Source of the DNA: CAZSMK01 sp964608095
GTDB taxonomy: Bacteria; Sumerlaeota; Sumerlaeia; MWCT01; JAGHBZ01
Length of the DNA stretch: 28,750 nucleotides
Assembly: GCA_964608095.1 (NCBI GenBank)
Contig: CAZSMK010000124.1
Span: 1-28,750 of the forward strand
Direction of reading: 5' to 3'
Made by a program: the position numbers and the translations under genes
The notes under the pieces: model-generated
Database searches by the model: none
What the model saw: the letters and a program-made list of their open reading frames with translations, nothing else
What the model was told of the DNA's origin: nothing
Shown here: positions 1 through 8,509 of the stretch, piece by piece
How the letters are laid out: each line of letters opens with the position of its first letter
How positions within the stretch are numbered: position 1 is the stretch's first letter

Positions 1-138
1 AGCGATCGGTTCTCGTGCCCAGAAGGGTTCACCGTGGGTCGTACCGATCGTCGCCCCCCACCAGGCATCGGCGGCATTTACCCAAACAAAAACCGCGAAT
101 GCCACACACGCAAGAGGTAGTATTCTCATTCTATACAT
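1..138 (-). CDS. Partial secreted protein, N-terminus only
   Basis: This reading frame runs off the left edge of the window; 46 residues are visible. It starts at an ATG preceded on the minus strand by AAGGAAATTTT, a reasonable ribosome-binding site; a second in-frame ATG lies three codons later. Residues 1-25 form a classic signal peptide: basic start (MYRMR), hydrophobic core (about residues 6-20) and small residues before a likely cleavage site in NAADA-W. The visible mature part begins WWGATIGTTHGEPFW, aromatic and glycine rich, with no family I recognise. It is divergent from the diguanylate cyclase gene across a 65-base gap. Export is well supported by the signal sequence; function is unknown. 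Confidence 0.6.
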   Translation of the reverse strand, partial: MYRMRILPLACVAFAVFVWVNAADAWWGATIGTTHGEPFWAREPIA

Positions 139-203
139 AAAATTTCCTTGATTTCCTTGCATTAATATATGAAAAATAATATGTAACGATTGTTGCTAAA
201 AAG

Positions 204-1238
204 ATGGAAGTATTAAAGGAAAAACTTGAATTTCTTGTGGTAGATCCTAATAATGCGCGCCGTCTCCAGTTTATAAACTTCCTCCAGCAATGGTTTCCAA
301 AATCTCACGTCAAAGGAATAAAAAAAGGCAGTCGCGCATTGTTAACCATGAGAGCACAGGCTTATGATTTGCTCTTTGTCCCCTGGGATCTCGAGGATAT
401 CGGCTGTGAAAATCTGCTCAGGGAAATCAAGGATGCACCTTACATATGCCCTGTGGTGCTCCTCATCGACAAAAAACTTCCCCGTACGCTTATCGATCTT
501 CTTGAATTAGGGGTGTATGGCGTGGTGCGTTTAACCGAACTCGATGGATATTATCCCCTTTTCATTATTTTATCGACACTCAAACGCAAAACCTATCAGG
601 ACAGGCTTATCGAGATACAGCAATCGTTAAAAGAGCAAAGTATAAAGGATGATGTTACCTGTATCTATAACCACCGTTTTCTGCGAGAATGTCTGGAACG
701 AGAATTCGAAGAATCGCGCCGTTACAATCGTCCGATGTCGGTCTTTATGCTCGATATCGACGACTTCAAGGACGTGAACGACAAATATGGTCATATATTC
801 GGCGACTTTGTCCTTCATGGAGTAGGGCAACTGCTTTCACGCATAACGCGCAAATCCGACATAGTTGCTCGCTACGGGGGCGAAGAGTTTGCCATCATTC
901 TTCCCAACACTCCCTTGCAAAATGCCTACCATTCGGGAATACGTCTGTGCCGCAGCATGGCGCGTCACCGGTTTAAACGTGGCAGAATAAACATCAAACT
1001 TACCATCAGTATCGGGGCGGTCTCGAGTTCATATAACCGGGTGAAAAAAGCCCAGGACTTGTTGCGATTTGCGGACAGGGCGCTTTATAGCGCAAAAAAA
1101 ATGGGAAAAAACACCATACAACTCTACCCTCCTGAGGAAAACGATATGGCGACTATTCAGGAGGACAGATATGTACCTGAAAAAAGTTTTCGTTCCACCG
1201 CCTCAGATACTAAGGAGAACCAAGAAGCTCGGTTTTGA
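204..1238 (+). CDS. Diguanylate cyclase (GGDEF) with degenerate receiver domain
   Basis: The 344-residue protein makes the second messenger cyclic di-GMP from two GTP, judging by an intact GGDEF domain at about residues 145-308: DIDDFKDVND (184-193) for metal binding and the signature GGEEF (225-229). An allosteric I-site RxxD (RKSD, 216-219) sits exactly five residues before GGEEF, so product inhibition is expected. Residues 8-120 look like a response-regulator receiver (LVVDPNN at 11-17, YDLLFVPWD at 54-62). The usual phospho-acceptor Asp position appears to be Pro60 and the acidic pair is reduced to Asp14, so ordinary phosphorylation is unlikely; this is an alignment by eye. The 35-residue tail after about 310 is polar. 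No membrane segment, so cytoplasmic. Its last 29 bases overlap the convergent KamA-like gene. The start is the first ATG and has only a weak A-rich leader. Confidence 0.9.
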   Translation: MEVLKEKLEFLVVDPNNARRLQFINFLQQWFPKSHVKGIKKGSRALLTMRAQAYDLLFVPWDLEDIGCENLLREIKDAPYICPVVLLIDKKLPRTLIDLLELGVYGVVRLTELDGYYPLFIILSTLKRKTYQDRLIEIQQSLKEQSIKDDVTCIYNHRFLRECLEREFEESRRYNRPMSVFMLDIDDFKDVNDKYGHIFGDFVLHGVGQLLSRITRKSDIVARYGGEEFAIILPNTPLQNAYHSGIRLCRSMARHRFKRGRINIKLTISIGAVSSSYNRVKKAQDLLRFADRALYSAKKMGKNTIQLYPPEENDMATIQEDRYVPEKSFRSTASDTKENQEARF

Positions 1239-2349
1239 GGTCTGACTCAGGTTTATAGGTGAAATCGGGCTCGACCGGCTTCAAATCGTCAAACCAATAA
1301 CAAGTGGGATCGATTTGGGCAACTACGACTCTGCCCATATTAAAAGGATCCGCAGCGCGGTGATAGCGCAAAAATACTTTATCGTCGATAATGGCGAGTA
1401 TTTCGATTTTTCCTGTCGCATGTGACATCACATACCTCGCACGTTTTGCCAAACCGGAGACCCGCATCTTTGCTTCCTCGAAAATACGGTATGTGTCCAT
1501 TATGGAAACGGCGAACGGTTTGTTCCCGAGAGTCGGTCGGCCCTGGAACACATAATAGGGCGCAATCCCCATAAAACTAAGTTTCCGAAATAACTCAGCG
1601 AGCACTTCGGGATTGTCGTTGATGCCCCGAATGATAGGCGTCTGATTCATGAGGACAGCGCCTGCATCCTTTAGACGTGAAAACACTTCAATCGATTGCT
1701 CGGTCATTTCTCTCGGATGATTGATTTGCAAGACTACATAAATACGTTTATGGGGCAAACTATATTTATGGATCATCTCTAAGAGCGCCGGGTCCTCGAG
1801 TATTCTATAAGGGTTAAAGACCGGAATCTTAGTCCCGATTCGTATGATACCGACATGCTCTATCTCACGTAATCCCTTGATTAAGCGCTCGAGTTTTTGG
1901 GTCGTAAGGAGTAAGGGTTCTCCACCAGTCACCAGAACATTAGTAATTTCCGGGTGGTTCTGAATATATTCAATAGCCGGAGTGTAGTCCTTTATTACTT
2001 CATCTTTGATATGCATGAAAAGGCGTTTCCTAAAACAGAATCTGCAAAAGCTTCCACATACTTTACTGACCAGAAAAAGAGCGGTATCGGGATATTTATG
2101 TTCCAATCCCGGAGCAACGGTATATTTTGCCTCGTTCGATGCATCCAGTTTTCCCCACTTTTCCCCCTCTTCTTCACACGGAATTATAATGCGCCTGATA
2201 GGGTCATGCGGATCATCCCAATTTATCAATTTCAGATAATAATCATTTGCCCTGAAAGGAAATTTCTCCGTTATCGGCCTTAATCTCTTTTTCTCCTCAT
2301 CAGAAAGATAGGGTAGCTGATTGATATTGGTAATGTACTTAACTGTCAT
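1210..2349 (-). CDS. KamA-family radical SAM protein (lysine 2,3-aminomutase-like)
   Basis: A 379-residue cytoplasmic radical SAM/PLP enzyme. The 4Fe-4S cluster motif CxxxCxxC is CGSFCRFC (Cys98, Cys102, Cys105), followed by the SAM-binding GGEP (142-145). Lys314 in the segment SHATGKIEIL fits the PLP lysine of lysine 2,3-aminomutases, and IGTKIPVFNPYRIL (171-184) matches the barrel motif of the family. Family members move an amino group between the alpha and beta carbons of lysine (KamA) or of a lysine related to elongation factor P (EpmB). The substrate here cannot be read from the sequence: no efp, epmA or lysine fermentation gene is nearby. Length is a little below the classical 400-plus of KamA. 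The start ATG has a strong AGGAGG site eight bases upstream. The stop lies inside the 3' end of the convergent diguanylate cyclase gene (29-base overlap). Confidence 0.88.
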   Translation of the reverse strand: MTVKYITNINQLPYLSDEEKKRLRPITEKFPFRANDYYLKLINWDDPHDPIRRIIIPCEEEGEKWGKLDASNEAKYTVAPGLEHKYPDTALFLVSKVCGSFCRFCFRKRLFMHIKDEVIKDYTPAIEYIQNHPEITNVLVTGGEPLLLTTQKLERLIKGLREIEHVGIIRIGTKIPVFNPYRILEDPALLEMIHKYSLPHKRIYVVLQINHPREMTEQSIEVFSRLKDAGAVLMNQTPIIRGINDNPEVLAELFRKLSFMGIAPYYVFQGRPTLGNKPFAVSIMDTYRIFEEAKMRVSGLAKRARYVMSHATGKIEILAIIDDKVFLRYHRAADPFNMGRVVVAQIDPTCYWFDDLKPVEPDFTYKPESDLKTELLGSP

Positions 2350-2946
2350 CTTGACACCTCCTCGTAAAGGATTCTTTCACCGTAATGTTGCCTCCCTGCT
2401 GATCGAACATGGCAAAAAATAACGACTTCACTTGATACCGAAATACTAAAACGCTGGTATCGTTCACGTGTGTCTCTGGTTAATCAGATGATAAGCAGAG
2501 AGAAAATAATGTCAGCCTACAAGCCCTCACGGAAAGTAAATAACCAAATAGTTATCTCTTCTTTTATCTGTGTTGTAGCTTATGTTTCCAAGTTATACTG
2601 CATATTGTTTTTTCTGGTTTCTTTACGGTATATCGTGCCTCAGAAACTGCTGAATTATTTTCGCGCTTGGTAAATTGATAGAGTCTTGTAAGAAATAAAA
2701 CGAGAGAAGACCACTTCGTTACCACTACAATCCAAAAGATTTTATATTATCACAGTTTTCATGGGGGGATGCAAGAAAAAAGATGTAAAAGGCGGCAAAA
2801 AAATCAGGGAGGAAAAATTAACCGGAAAGTAAGTCGTTCTCTCATACTGAGGGCGCCGCTTTTAGACCCACACCAAAAAAACATTGTATAATCCCGTACT
2901 TTTGGAAAATGATGCTGATTGAAACATTTGATAAAATACGGACATC
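2350..2946. other. Gene-poor spacer between divergent genes
   Basis: About 600 bases separate the divergent KamA-like and GT-C genes. I see no convincing gene. A frame at 2470-2673 (or from the internal ATG at 2509) would give a short one-helix peptide, but has no good ribosome-binding site. A short frame ending at 2832 contains a lipobox-like MGGC followed by Lys-rich sequence (from 2761) but lacks a normal upstream start, so it may be a remnant of a small lipoprotein gene. A possible promoter -10 lies at 2887-2892. Confidence 0.4.
2887..2892 (+). promoter_or_regulatory. Possible -10 element for the GT-C gene
   Basis: A perfect TATAAT preceded by TTG sits 55 bases before the ATG at 2947. 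I see no good -35 at 16-18 bases upstream (the nearest, TTTAGA at 2861, is too far), so this is tentative. Confidence 0.3.
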
Positions 2947-5118
2947 ATGGAAAAAAAACGCCTTATAATTGTTGCCCTGTTATTGGGTAGTATCCCTCTT
3001 ATCCATGCGGTTTTTATCACTAAACTTGATATCTTTTCCTCGGCATTGTTTCCTTTCATCTTTTTAACGACATCGAAACTTCTCATCGTAAGCGGAATTT
3101 TTCTCATTGCGTATGTGATTGGAAGTCTGCTCCTTCCCTCTCGGATAAATGATAGAGATAACACCTCACCTATCGGATTGATGCCACTCTTCAGCATGGG
3201 ATTGGGTGCAGGCGTTATCGCGTTGAGCGTTCTCTGTATCGGACTTATAGTTGGATTTTACAGGATACTATTTATCGCATTATATTGCGCGGGTGTTCTG
3301 GGTGGCTTCGTCTATTTACGTCACAGGAGGCAGCTAACGCTCACGACACAAAGGGTAGATAGTAATCGAGTTCAAAAGGAAGCGAATCGACACCAGGGCA
3401 CACCACGGGATTATGGCTGGTTTTTCGCCTGCCTTATTCTTTCACTTTTGCTCCTTCTCTACTTCTTTTCTTCTCTTACCCCACCTGTCTCATACGATGT
3501 CCTGGAATATCACCTTGCCGCACCTCAAGAATGGATACGCGAGCATTCCTTCAAGGTATTACCGCACGTTATGTTTTCCCATCTTCCCTTGAATATGGAG
3601 ATGTTGTATGCCTTTGGCATGATGATTGAAAACGTACACGACTCAATGAGCCCGAAATTGATTAATTTCTTTTTCCTGCTGTTTGTTCTTATCTGCAGCG
3701 GGTATTGGGCGGCAAGAGCCGGTTTATCACGCACATGGTCTCTCGTCGTTCTTATTATGCTCCTTTCTCATCTGATCATTTTACGTGTAGCAGTGGATGC
3801 CATGAATGATCTTGCGGTCTGCCTCTGGTGTCTCCTCGCCATCATGGCGTGGTACTTCTGGACGGTGCAGACAGAGTCTACAGATTTGCTTTTACTCCTT
3901 GCAGGATGTTTTATGGGATTTGCAATCGGTTCAAAATATACGGTTATTTTTCTCTACCTTATTCCGTTTGTTGTGCTCCTGATTCCGGGCGGTCTTTATC
4001 TGAAGCGAAGAACCAACGGCAAAATATACCTCGTCGGCATCATCAGGGCATATCTCTTGTTTTTGATTCCTGTTTTCCTTACATTCCTCCCATGGGCGCT
4101 GAAAAATATGCTCATAAACCGCAATCCCTTCTATCCTTTTTTAAGTACGGTTTTCCCTGTAGAATGGTGGAGTTCGCACCAGGAAACATTCTACCTCGAA
4201 TGCCGTCAGCAGGTTGCCCCCTGGCAAGCGGTTTTCTGGATAAATCTCGTCAGGCGGCTCCATATCCCCGGATTTTTGTTTTTTCTCCCCGCATTCTTAA
4301 TTTTTATCATACCCCAACGCGATCGCCTCATGCCTCGTCTCAGGCTGCTCTCCCTTTTTTCTATCGTCTCTTATTGTATCTGGAACCTTTGGGCGACAAG
4401 CGCTGACAGGTTTCTCGTTGTTTTGATCCCGATTCTTTCCCTGATTTCCGTGAGCCTATTTTCGAGATATCTCCCGGCATTCAAGTCCGGCAAGATTCTG
4501 TCTTTATTGTTCTTGACCGCAATAGGACTTCAGCTACTCATTTGCATTTTTACCTTTTCCCTGATTAACGTCTCTTATTATGGTCTTATTCCCTCCTTAA
4601 GGAAGGAGTTCCGCACATCGTATCTGGGTGATTTTGAAGATGCCCTGACCTACATAAATGAACATCTTCCGCCTGATTCCAAAGTACTCCTTATCTATGA
4701 AGCACGTTCTTATTACATTCATCAATCAGTGGTGGTGAACTCTGTTTTTGATCAGAGTCCCTTGCTGCGCTGGATTGACGAGCGCCGAAAAGGTGAAGCA
4801 ACAGGGGGTCTCACACTACGGTTGTTATATGAAAAACTCGAAGCGGAAAAGGTGACCCATTGTTTGGTAAACGAGCATGAATTAATGCGCTTGATAGATT
4901 TTTTTGCACCAGTCGAGGCGAAGGAGAGGATAGGGTTCCCTTGTCCACCGGAGAGATCGTATATCCTCTATCCTCCATGGTATAATAACGATGAATTCGC
5001 ATACTACGCTCCTGTAGTAGGCGCTTTCCTTGAGGAGCTTAAACGACGGGCTGAATTTATAAAAACACGTGAAGGACTCAGTATTTACCTTGCGGCAATT
5101 GAGTCTCCTGAAAAGTGA
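2947..5118 (+). CDS. GT-C (GT39/ArnT-like) integral membrane glycosyltransferase
   Basis: A 723-residue multi-pass membrane protein, mostly hydrophobic helices from residue 5 to about 548, with a soluble C-terminal part (about 555-723) expected outside the membrane. The stretch TPPVSYDVLEYHLAAPQEW (178-196) follows a transmembrane helix and matches the first outer loop of GT-C enzymes, where an acidic residue (Asp184, possibly Glu187) is catalytic. Such enzymes transfer a sugar from a polyprenyl-phosphate donor to lipid, glycan or protein; donor and acceptor cannot be told here. The C-terminal segment beginning GDFEDALTYINEHLPPDSKVLLIYEAR resembles the periplasmic tail common in this family. 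The ATG start has no clear Shine-Dalgarno site. It is followed by a TPR protein and a methyltransferase on the same strand, though a separate promoter lies between. Certain as a membrane protein, good as GT-C, unknown for substrate. Confidence 0.8.
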   Translation: MEKKRLIIVALLLGSIPLIHAVFITKLDIFSSALFPFIFLTTSKLLIVSGIFLIAYVIGSLLLPSRINDRDNTSPIGLMPLFSMGLGAGVIALSVLCIGLIVGFYRILFIALYCAGVLGGFVYLRHRRQLTLTTQRVDSNRVQKEANRHQGTPRDYGWFFACLILSLLLLLYFFSSLTPPVSYDVLEYHLAAPQEWIREHSFKVLPHVMFSHLPLNMEMLYAFGMMIENVHDSMSPKLINFFFLLFVLICSGYWAARAGLSRTWSLVVLIMLLSHLIILRVAVDAMNDLAVCLWCLLAIMAWYFWTVQTESTDLLLLLAGCFMGFAIGSKYTVIFLYLIPFVVLLIPGGLYLKRRTNGKIYLVGIIRAYLLFLIPVFLTFLPWALKNMLINRNPFYPFLSTVFPVEWWSSHQETFYLECRQQVAPWQAVFWINLVRRLHIPGFLFFLPAFLIFIIPQRDRLMPRLRLLSLFSIVSYCIWNLWATSADRFLVVLIPILSLISVSLFSRYLPAFKSGKILSLLFLTAIGLQLLICIFTFSLINVSYYGLIPSLRKEFRTSYLGDFEDALTYINEHLPPDSKVLLIYEARSYYIHQSVVVNSVFDQSPLLRWIDERRKGEATGGLTLRLLYEKLEAEKVTHCLVNEHELMRLIDFFAPVEAKERIGFPCPPERSYILYPPWYNNDEFAYYAPVVGAFLEELKRRAEFIKTREGLSIYLAAIESPEK

Positions 5119-5190
5119 ATATGGATTAAAAAAGAGAAAAACCTCGTTGCGAAAAAGTCATAGTTAAAAAGTTAGATTTAGCGGTTTTAA

Positions 5191-5218
5191 TTGACACTTT
5201 AACAGTAAAAAGTATATT
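5191..5218 (+). promoter_or_regulatory. Sigma-70-type promoter of the TPR gene
   Basis: TTGACA (5191-5196) and TATATT (5213-5218) are separated by 16 bases: a consensus -35 and a five-of-six -10. Transcription would start near 5225, leaving a leader of about 60 bases before the GTG at 5285. This suggests the TPR gene, and perhaps the methyltransferase after it, is transcribed separately from the GT-C gene. Confidence 0.6.
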
Positions 5219-5259
5219 CAATAAGAATAGTTTTTATAAAAAGCCATATACTTTTTTTT
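5207..5259 (+). terminator. AT-rich stem-loop with T8 run overlapping the promoter
   Basis: AAAAAGTATAT (5207-5217) is perfectly repeated in inverted orientation as ATATACTTTTT (5246-5256), an 11-bp arm with a 28-base loop, and the second arm continues into a run of eight T (5252-5259). For transcripts coming from the GT-C gene it could act as a weak intrinsic terminator. Because the left arm covers the -10 of the promoter at 5191-5218, the pair could also be a two-half operator. The stem is A/T rich, so either reading is tentative. Confidence 0.35.
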
Positions 5260-5284
5260 CAGCAATTTCAGCAAATGGTTTAAT

Positions 5285-7177
5285 GTGAAAGCTTCCTTTA
5301 AAGAAAGTGGGAGTCTCAAGAGATGGTGTTTGTCTTTGTTGATCTGCGTGACGATTGTAACCATCAATGGTGACGAGGTGATTAAAAAGACAGGCGCTGC
5401 GATAAGGGGGAGTATTGTCGAAGAAACGGAAGATTATATTATTATCGATACAGGGTTCAGCAAGTTAAGGATAAGCCGGGAGGAGATTGCTGAACTCAAG
5501 AGAACAGAGGACATTTCACCGGAAGAGATCCAGGGAGATATTGCGTACAATGAGGGGAGATATCTGGAGGCACTCGATTTTTACCAGGCTGCTCTTGAAG
5601 AAGGGAAACATACCGAGGAGATTAAAGAAAAGATTAAAACAGTTGAAGCCTCGATTGAGCAAATTGTCACGGAACAAATCGGTGAAGTTATCGATAATGC
5701 ACGCGAACTGGTAAACAAACGCCAATATGAGAATGCAGAGACACTCATTGAGGAAACCATTCAAAAAACAGAAGACGAGGTGCTCCGTGACAAACTCGTT
5801 GAGGAACTTGCGTATATCCATGTAAAGAAAGCGGAGATGTACATCGATGCAATCAATTCTGACGATGCAGAAACCGCGTATCGCGAGGCGATAAAAATCG
5901 ATCCTGAATACTATCTTGCGTATCTGGGACTTGCACATCTCTTATCTCGTAATCCTGCTCTGACGACCCAGACCATCAACACCTATCTCAAGGCACTCCA
6001 ATACAGTGAGAATAAAGTTAGCGAAGAAGATCTATGCGAAATCTACAGCAGCCTCGGAAATCTTTACTTTGAAATCCAAAAATACCATGAGGCTATAAGT
6101 TATTATCGACAGGTCAGGGAAATGTCCCAAACAATATTCGCTGAAACCTGTAAAGAGCGTCTCATAGATGCTTATATTAATCTGGCAAAAAATTCACAGG
6201 TTACCAATCCTCAGGAAGCTACCGTGTTACTCAACTCGGTCCTCGAGCTCGATAACGACCACATCGATGCCCACCTGATGTTAGCCGATATACATAAGCA
6301 AATGGGTACTATCGATAAGGCAATCAAAGAGTACGAAACCGTCATAAAAATCGACCCCCAAAAACCGCACGTGCATTATGAGCTTGCCCTGGCATACCTG
6401 AAGAAAGGATTATTCGATCCCGCCATGCAGGAATTGCGAAACGAACTTTATATCACGCCCCAGCATTATAATGCACTTTGCCAGTTGGGAGAGCTCTATA
6501 TCGAGGCGGGTCAACCAGAGCGGGCTCTTTCATTTTTCGAGCGGGCGAAGGAAATTATGCCTGAAAAGTTTCGCGCGTATCTTGGTGAGGGCATTGCATA
6601 TTGGAAACTCAAACAGATAGAAAAAGCAAAAGAAAGTTTTCAACGTGTTCTTGCCATCAATTCTACCCACCAACAAGCTCTTTTTTACATGGGCTCTATT
6701 TACCTGGATGAAAAAAATTATATCGGCGCTGAAGACCTCTTCCAAAGCGTTATTGATCTCCTCCGTGCAAAGCCAAATCTCACCAAAGAAGAACGGGATA
6801 TGCTTGCGGAAGCGTATATCAAATACGGCGAAGTCGAATTGTTGCTCGACCGCCCCCGAACCGCTCTTGATTATTTTCAGCTCTCGCTCAAATATCAACC
6901 CAACAATCCTGAATCCTATTATGGACTCGGGCAGGCGTACGTGAAATTAAACCGTTATCGGGCGGCGGAACAGGAATATAAAAAAGCCATCAAAGCCGCT
7001 CCCGAAAACCCAAAATATTATCTGGGACTTGGCATTTTATATCATAACTTTCTCAAAGAGCTGGACAACGCAGTTGAAAATTATCGTAAATATATAAGGC
7101 TTGGGGGACCTGATAAATTAACTGTCAATAAATGGATCATGGAATCCGGCGGGGAACCTGAAAAAATTATTGAATAA
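5285..7177 (+). CDS. Exported tetratricopeptide-repeat protein
   Basis: The 630-residue protein begins at a GTG; there is no earlier in-frame start and no later one that keeps the hydrophobic leader. Residues 13-28 (RWCLSLLICVTIVTIN) form a signal peptide or anchor after a basic N-terminus. Residues 29-73 (from GDEVIKKTGAAIRGSIVEE to IAELKR) look like the small beta-barrel often found before TPRs in exported proteins. From about residue 80 to the end there are roughly eleven TPR units with typical spacing, for example around AREAIKIDPEYYLAYLGLA-type helices and repeated 'KAIKEYETVIKIDP'-type turns. TPRs are protein-binding scaffolds; the partner is unknown. Placement in the periplasm or at the membrane follows from the leader. 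It lies 36 bases before the methyltransferase, probably co-transcribed, in a neighbourhood of envelope glycan genes. Confidence 0.88.
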   Translation: MKASFKESGSLKRWCLSLLICVTIVTINGDEVIKKTGAAIRGSIVEETEDYIIIDTGFSKLRISREEIAELKRTEDISPEEIQGDIAYNEGRYLEALDFYQAALEEGKHTEEIKEKIKTVEASIEQIVTEQIGEVIDNARELVNKRQYENAETLIEETIQKTEDEVLRDKLVEELAYIHVKKAEMYIDAINSDDAETAYREAIKIDPEYYLAYLGLAHLLSRNPALTTQTINTYLKALQYSENKVSEEDLCEIYSSLGNLYFEIQKYHEAISYYRQVREMSQTIFAETCKERLIDAYINLAKNSQVTNPQEATVLLNSVLELDNDHIDAHLMLADIHKQMGTIDKAIKEYETVIKIDPQKPHVHYELALAYLKKGLFDPAMQELRNELYITPQHYNALCQLGELYIEAGQPERALSFFERAKEIMPEKFRAYLGEGIAYWKLKQIEKAKESFQRVLAINSTHQQALFYMGSIYLDEKNYIGAEDLFQSVIDLLRAKPNLTKEERDMLAEAYIKYGEVELLLDRPRTALDYFQLSLKYQPNNPESYYGLGQAYVKLNRYRAAEQEYKKAIKAAPENPKYYLGLGILYHNFLKELDNAVENYRKYIRLGGPDKLTVNKWIMESGGEPEKIIE

Positions 7178-7213
7178 ATCCCGCAATACGTAAAGACTGC
7201 TTGTCGAATCCTG

Positions 7214-8236
7214 ATGAAACCTATCTTACATGATTTTGACTTTGATGTGTATCAGCGATTCCAGGGGATTATTAATGTAGTGGAGCACCTGGCTTTAAAC
7301 GAGGAGGGGTCGCTGCTCGATGTCGGAGGTTATCCGGGTACTCTCGCCGATGCCCTCTCTCCGCGATACGCTCTTACTCTCGATACCGAATATTGTCATC
7401 GGAATGATTACGTCATGGGCAGCGGTGAAGCCTTGCCGTTTCCTTCTGATTCTTTTGAGGCGGTCATTTCTTCCGATACGCTCGAACATGTTCCCTCCAC
7501 GCTTCGTTCACGCTTTTTAAATGAACTCCTTCGTGTCAGCGGAAATTGGCTCATTATCGGCGCACCTTGTAACACGCCGGGTGTCAAACTCGCTGAATCA
7601 CTCCTCAACGAATTTACCATTACGGTCACGGAACGACCCAATCCATGGCTTGAAGAACATCTCAGGTTCGGCTTGCCGGAGCTTCACAACACTATGGACG
7701 AAATAACGCATACGGGCGCCTCATGTATTTCCGTGCCTAACGGCGACCTGCTTCTCTGGACAATGGCAATGTTCACCCGGGTCTTGCTTGATCTCATCCC
7801 CGACGGTATGGCGTTGTTCGATTCTACTAACCATGACATCAACTCTTATTGGCGGGAGTCTATATTTCCCTCCAGCTACTCGTACCGGCATATAATAGTC
7901 GCGCAAAAAAACGGCGGCACGATTCCGAACGAACTCCGCGTTCCAACCGCTCGAAACTTAGCCATTGATGACAAGGCGATTGAGGAAAAGATCAGGTCAA
8001 TTGCGAGCGCTTTTTCGTCTATCGGCAAACGCTTGAAAAATACACTGCAAGCCTCTGAGGAAAGGGATGTTCCGGTCTCTACCCTTTCTTATATCGACCA
8101 GATTGAAAAGGCGTTAGGGTACCAGGAAACGAAAATGAAGGACCTGCAGAAGGAGAATGAGGAGCTGGCAAAGAAGATAGCACATTATGAGCGGAATCCT
8201 TTTATCCGCTTGATGCGAAAATTTCTGGCAAAATAA
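7214..8236 (+). CDS. SAM-dependent methyltransferase with C-terminal coiled coil
   Basis: A 340-residue class I methyltransferase (Methyltransf_11-like). The SAM-binding glycine motif is LLDVGGYPG (34-42), with an acidic residue at Asp57 after the second strand; GEALPFPSDSFEAVISSDTLEHVP (71-94) holds the motif of the fourth strand and the conserved LEHV. After the catalytic domain, residues about 292-328 are a heptad-rich coiled coil (IEKALGYQETKMKDLQKENE and following), ending in a basic helix NPFIRLMRKFLAK, which could bind membrane or partners. Methyltransferases with coiled-coil tails are known as chain-length terminators in O-antigen synthesis; together with the glycan genes this suggests modification of a surface glycan or lipid, but the substrate is not determined. 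No signal peptide. Start ATG follows the TPR gene by 36 bases without a strong ribosome-binding site. Confidence 0.82.
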   Translation: MKPILHDFDFDVYQRFQGIINVVEHLALNEEGSLLDVGGYPGTLADALSPRYALTLDTEYCHRNDYVMGSGEALPFPSDSFEAVISSDTLEHVPSTLRSRFLNELLRVSGNWLIIGAPCNTPGVKLAESLLNEFTITVTERPNPWLEEHLRFGLPELHNTMDEITHTGASCISVPNGDLLLWTMAMFTRVLLDLIPDGMALFDSTNHDINSYWRESIFPSSYSYRHIIVAQKNGGTIPNELRVPTARNLAIDDKAIEEKIRSIASAFSSIGKRLKNTLQASEERDVPVSTLSYIDQIEKALGYQETKMKDLQKENEELAKKIAHYERNPFIRLMRKFLAK

Positions 8237-8436
8237 CCCCCCGCTCGATTTTACTTGATCTTTACCTCGTATCCACAGTGTCTTTCTTCCTGTACCCCAA
8301 AACCATTGAACCGCCCCCGCGTTCAACCTATAATTACTTTTTTCTATGCAACTGTCGTGAATAGTTTCAAAAATGTGTAGAACACACAAGGAGTGAAAAA
8401 AATCCCTAAAATCACAAGGGCAGATTTCCCCGCCAA

Positions 8437-8463
8437 GACTTTTCAGGAAACTTCCTGAAAGTC
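8437..8463. promoter_or_regulatory. Near-perfect inverted repeat upstream of the nitrilase-family gene
   Basis: The core TTTCAGGAAACTTCCTGAAA (8441-8460) has 9-bp perfect arms around AC, and the arms extend to GACT.../...AGTC with one extra T (8437-8463), 12 bp in all. It ends 47 bases before the ATG at 8510 and is not followed by a T run, so a regulator binding site is more likely than a terminator. The bound protein is unknown. Confidence 0.5.
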
Positions 8464-8509
8464 AATGGTCGTGTAAATATATGATTATTACAGAGGAGGA
8501 TAATAAAAG

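Noticed and set aside
2470..2673. 67-residue one-helix frame with GTG start
   Set aside because: No ribosome-binding site and no context. The internal ATG at 2509 is only slightly better, so I did not call a gene.
8373..8458. Two tiny frames ending in the palindrome (MCRTHKE and a GTG frame beginning KKIPKITRADF)
   Set aside because: They overlap at GTGA like a leader pair, but the AGGAG abuts the GTG with no spacing and nothing supports attenuation.
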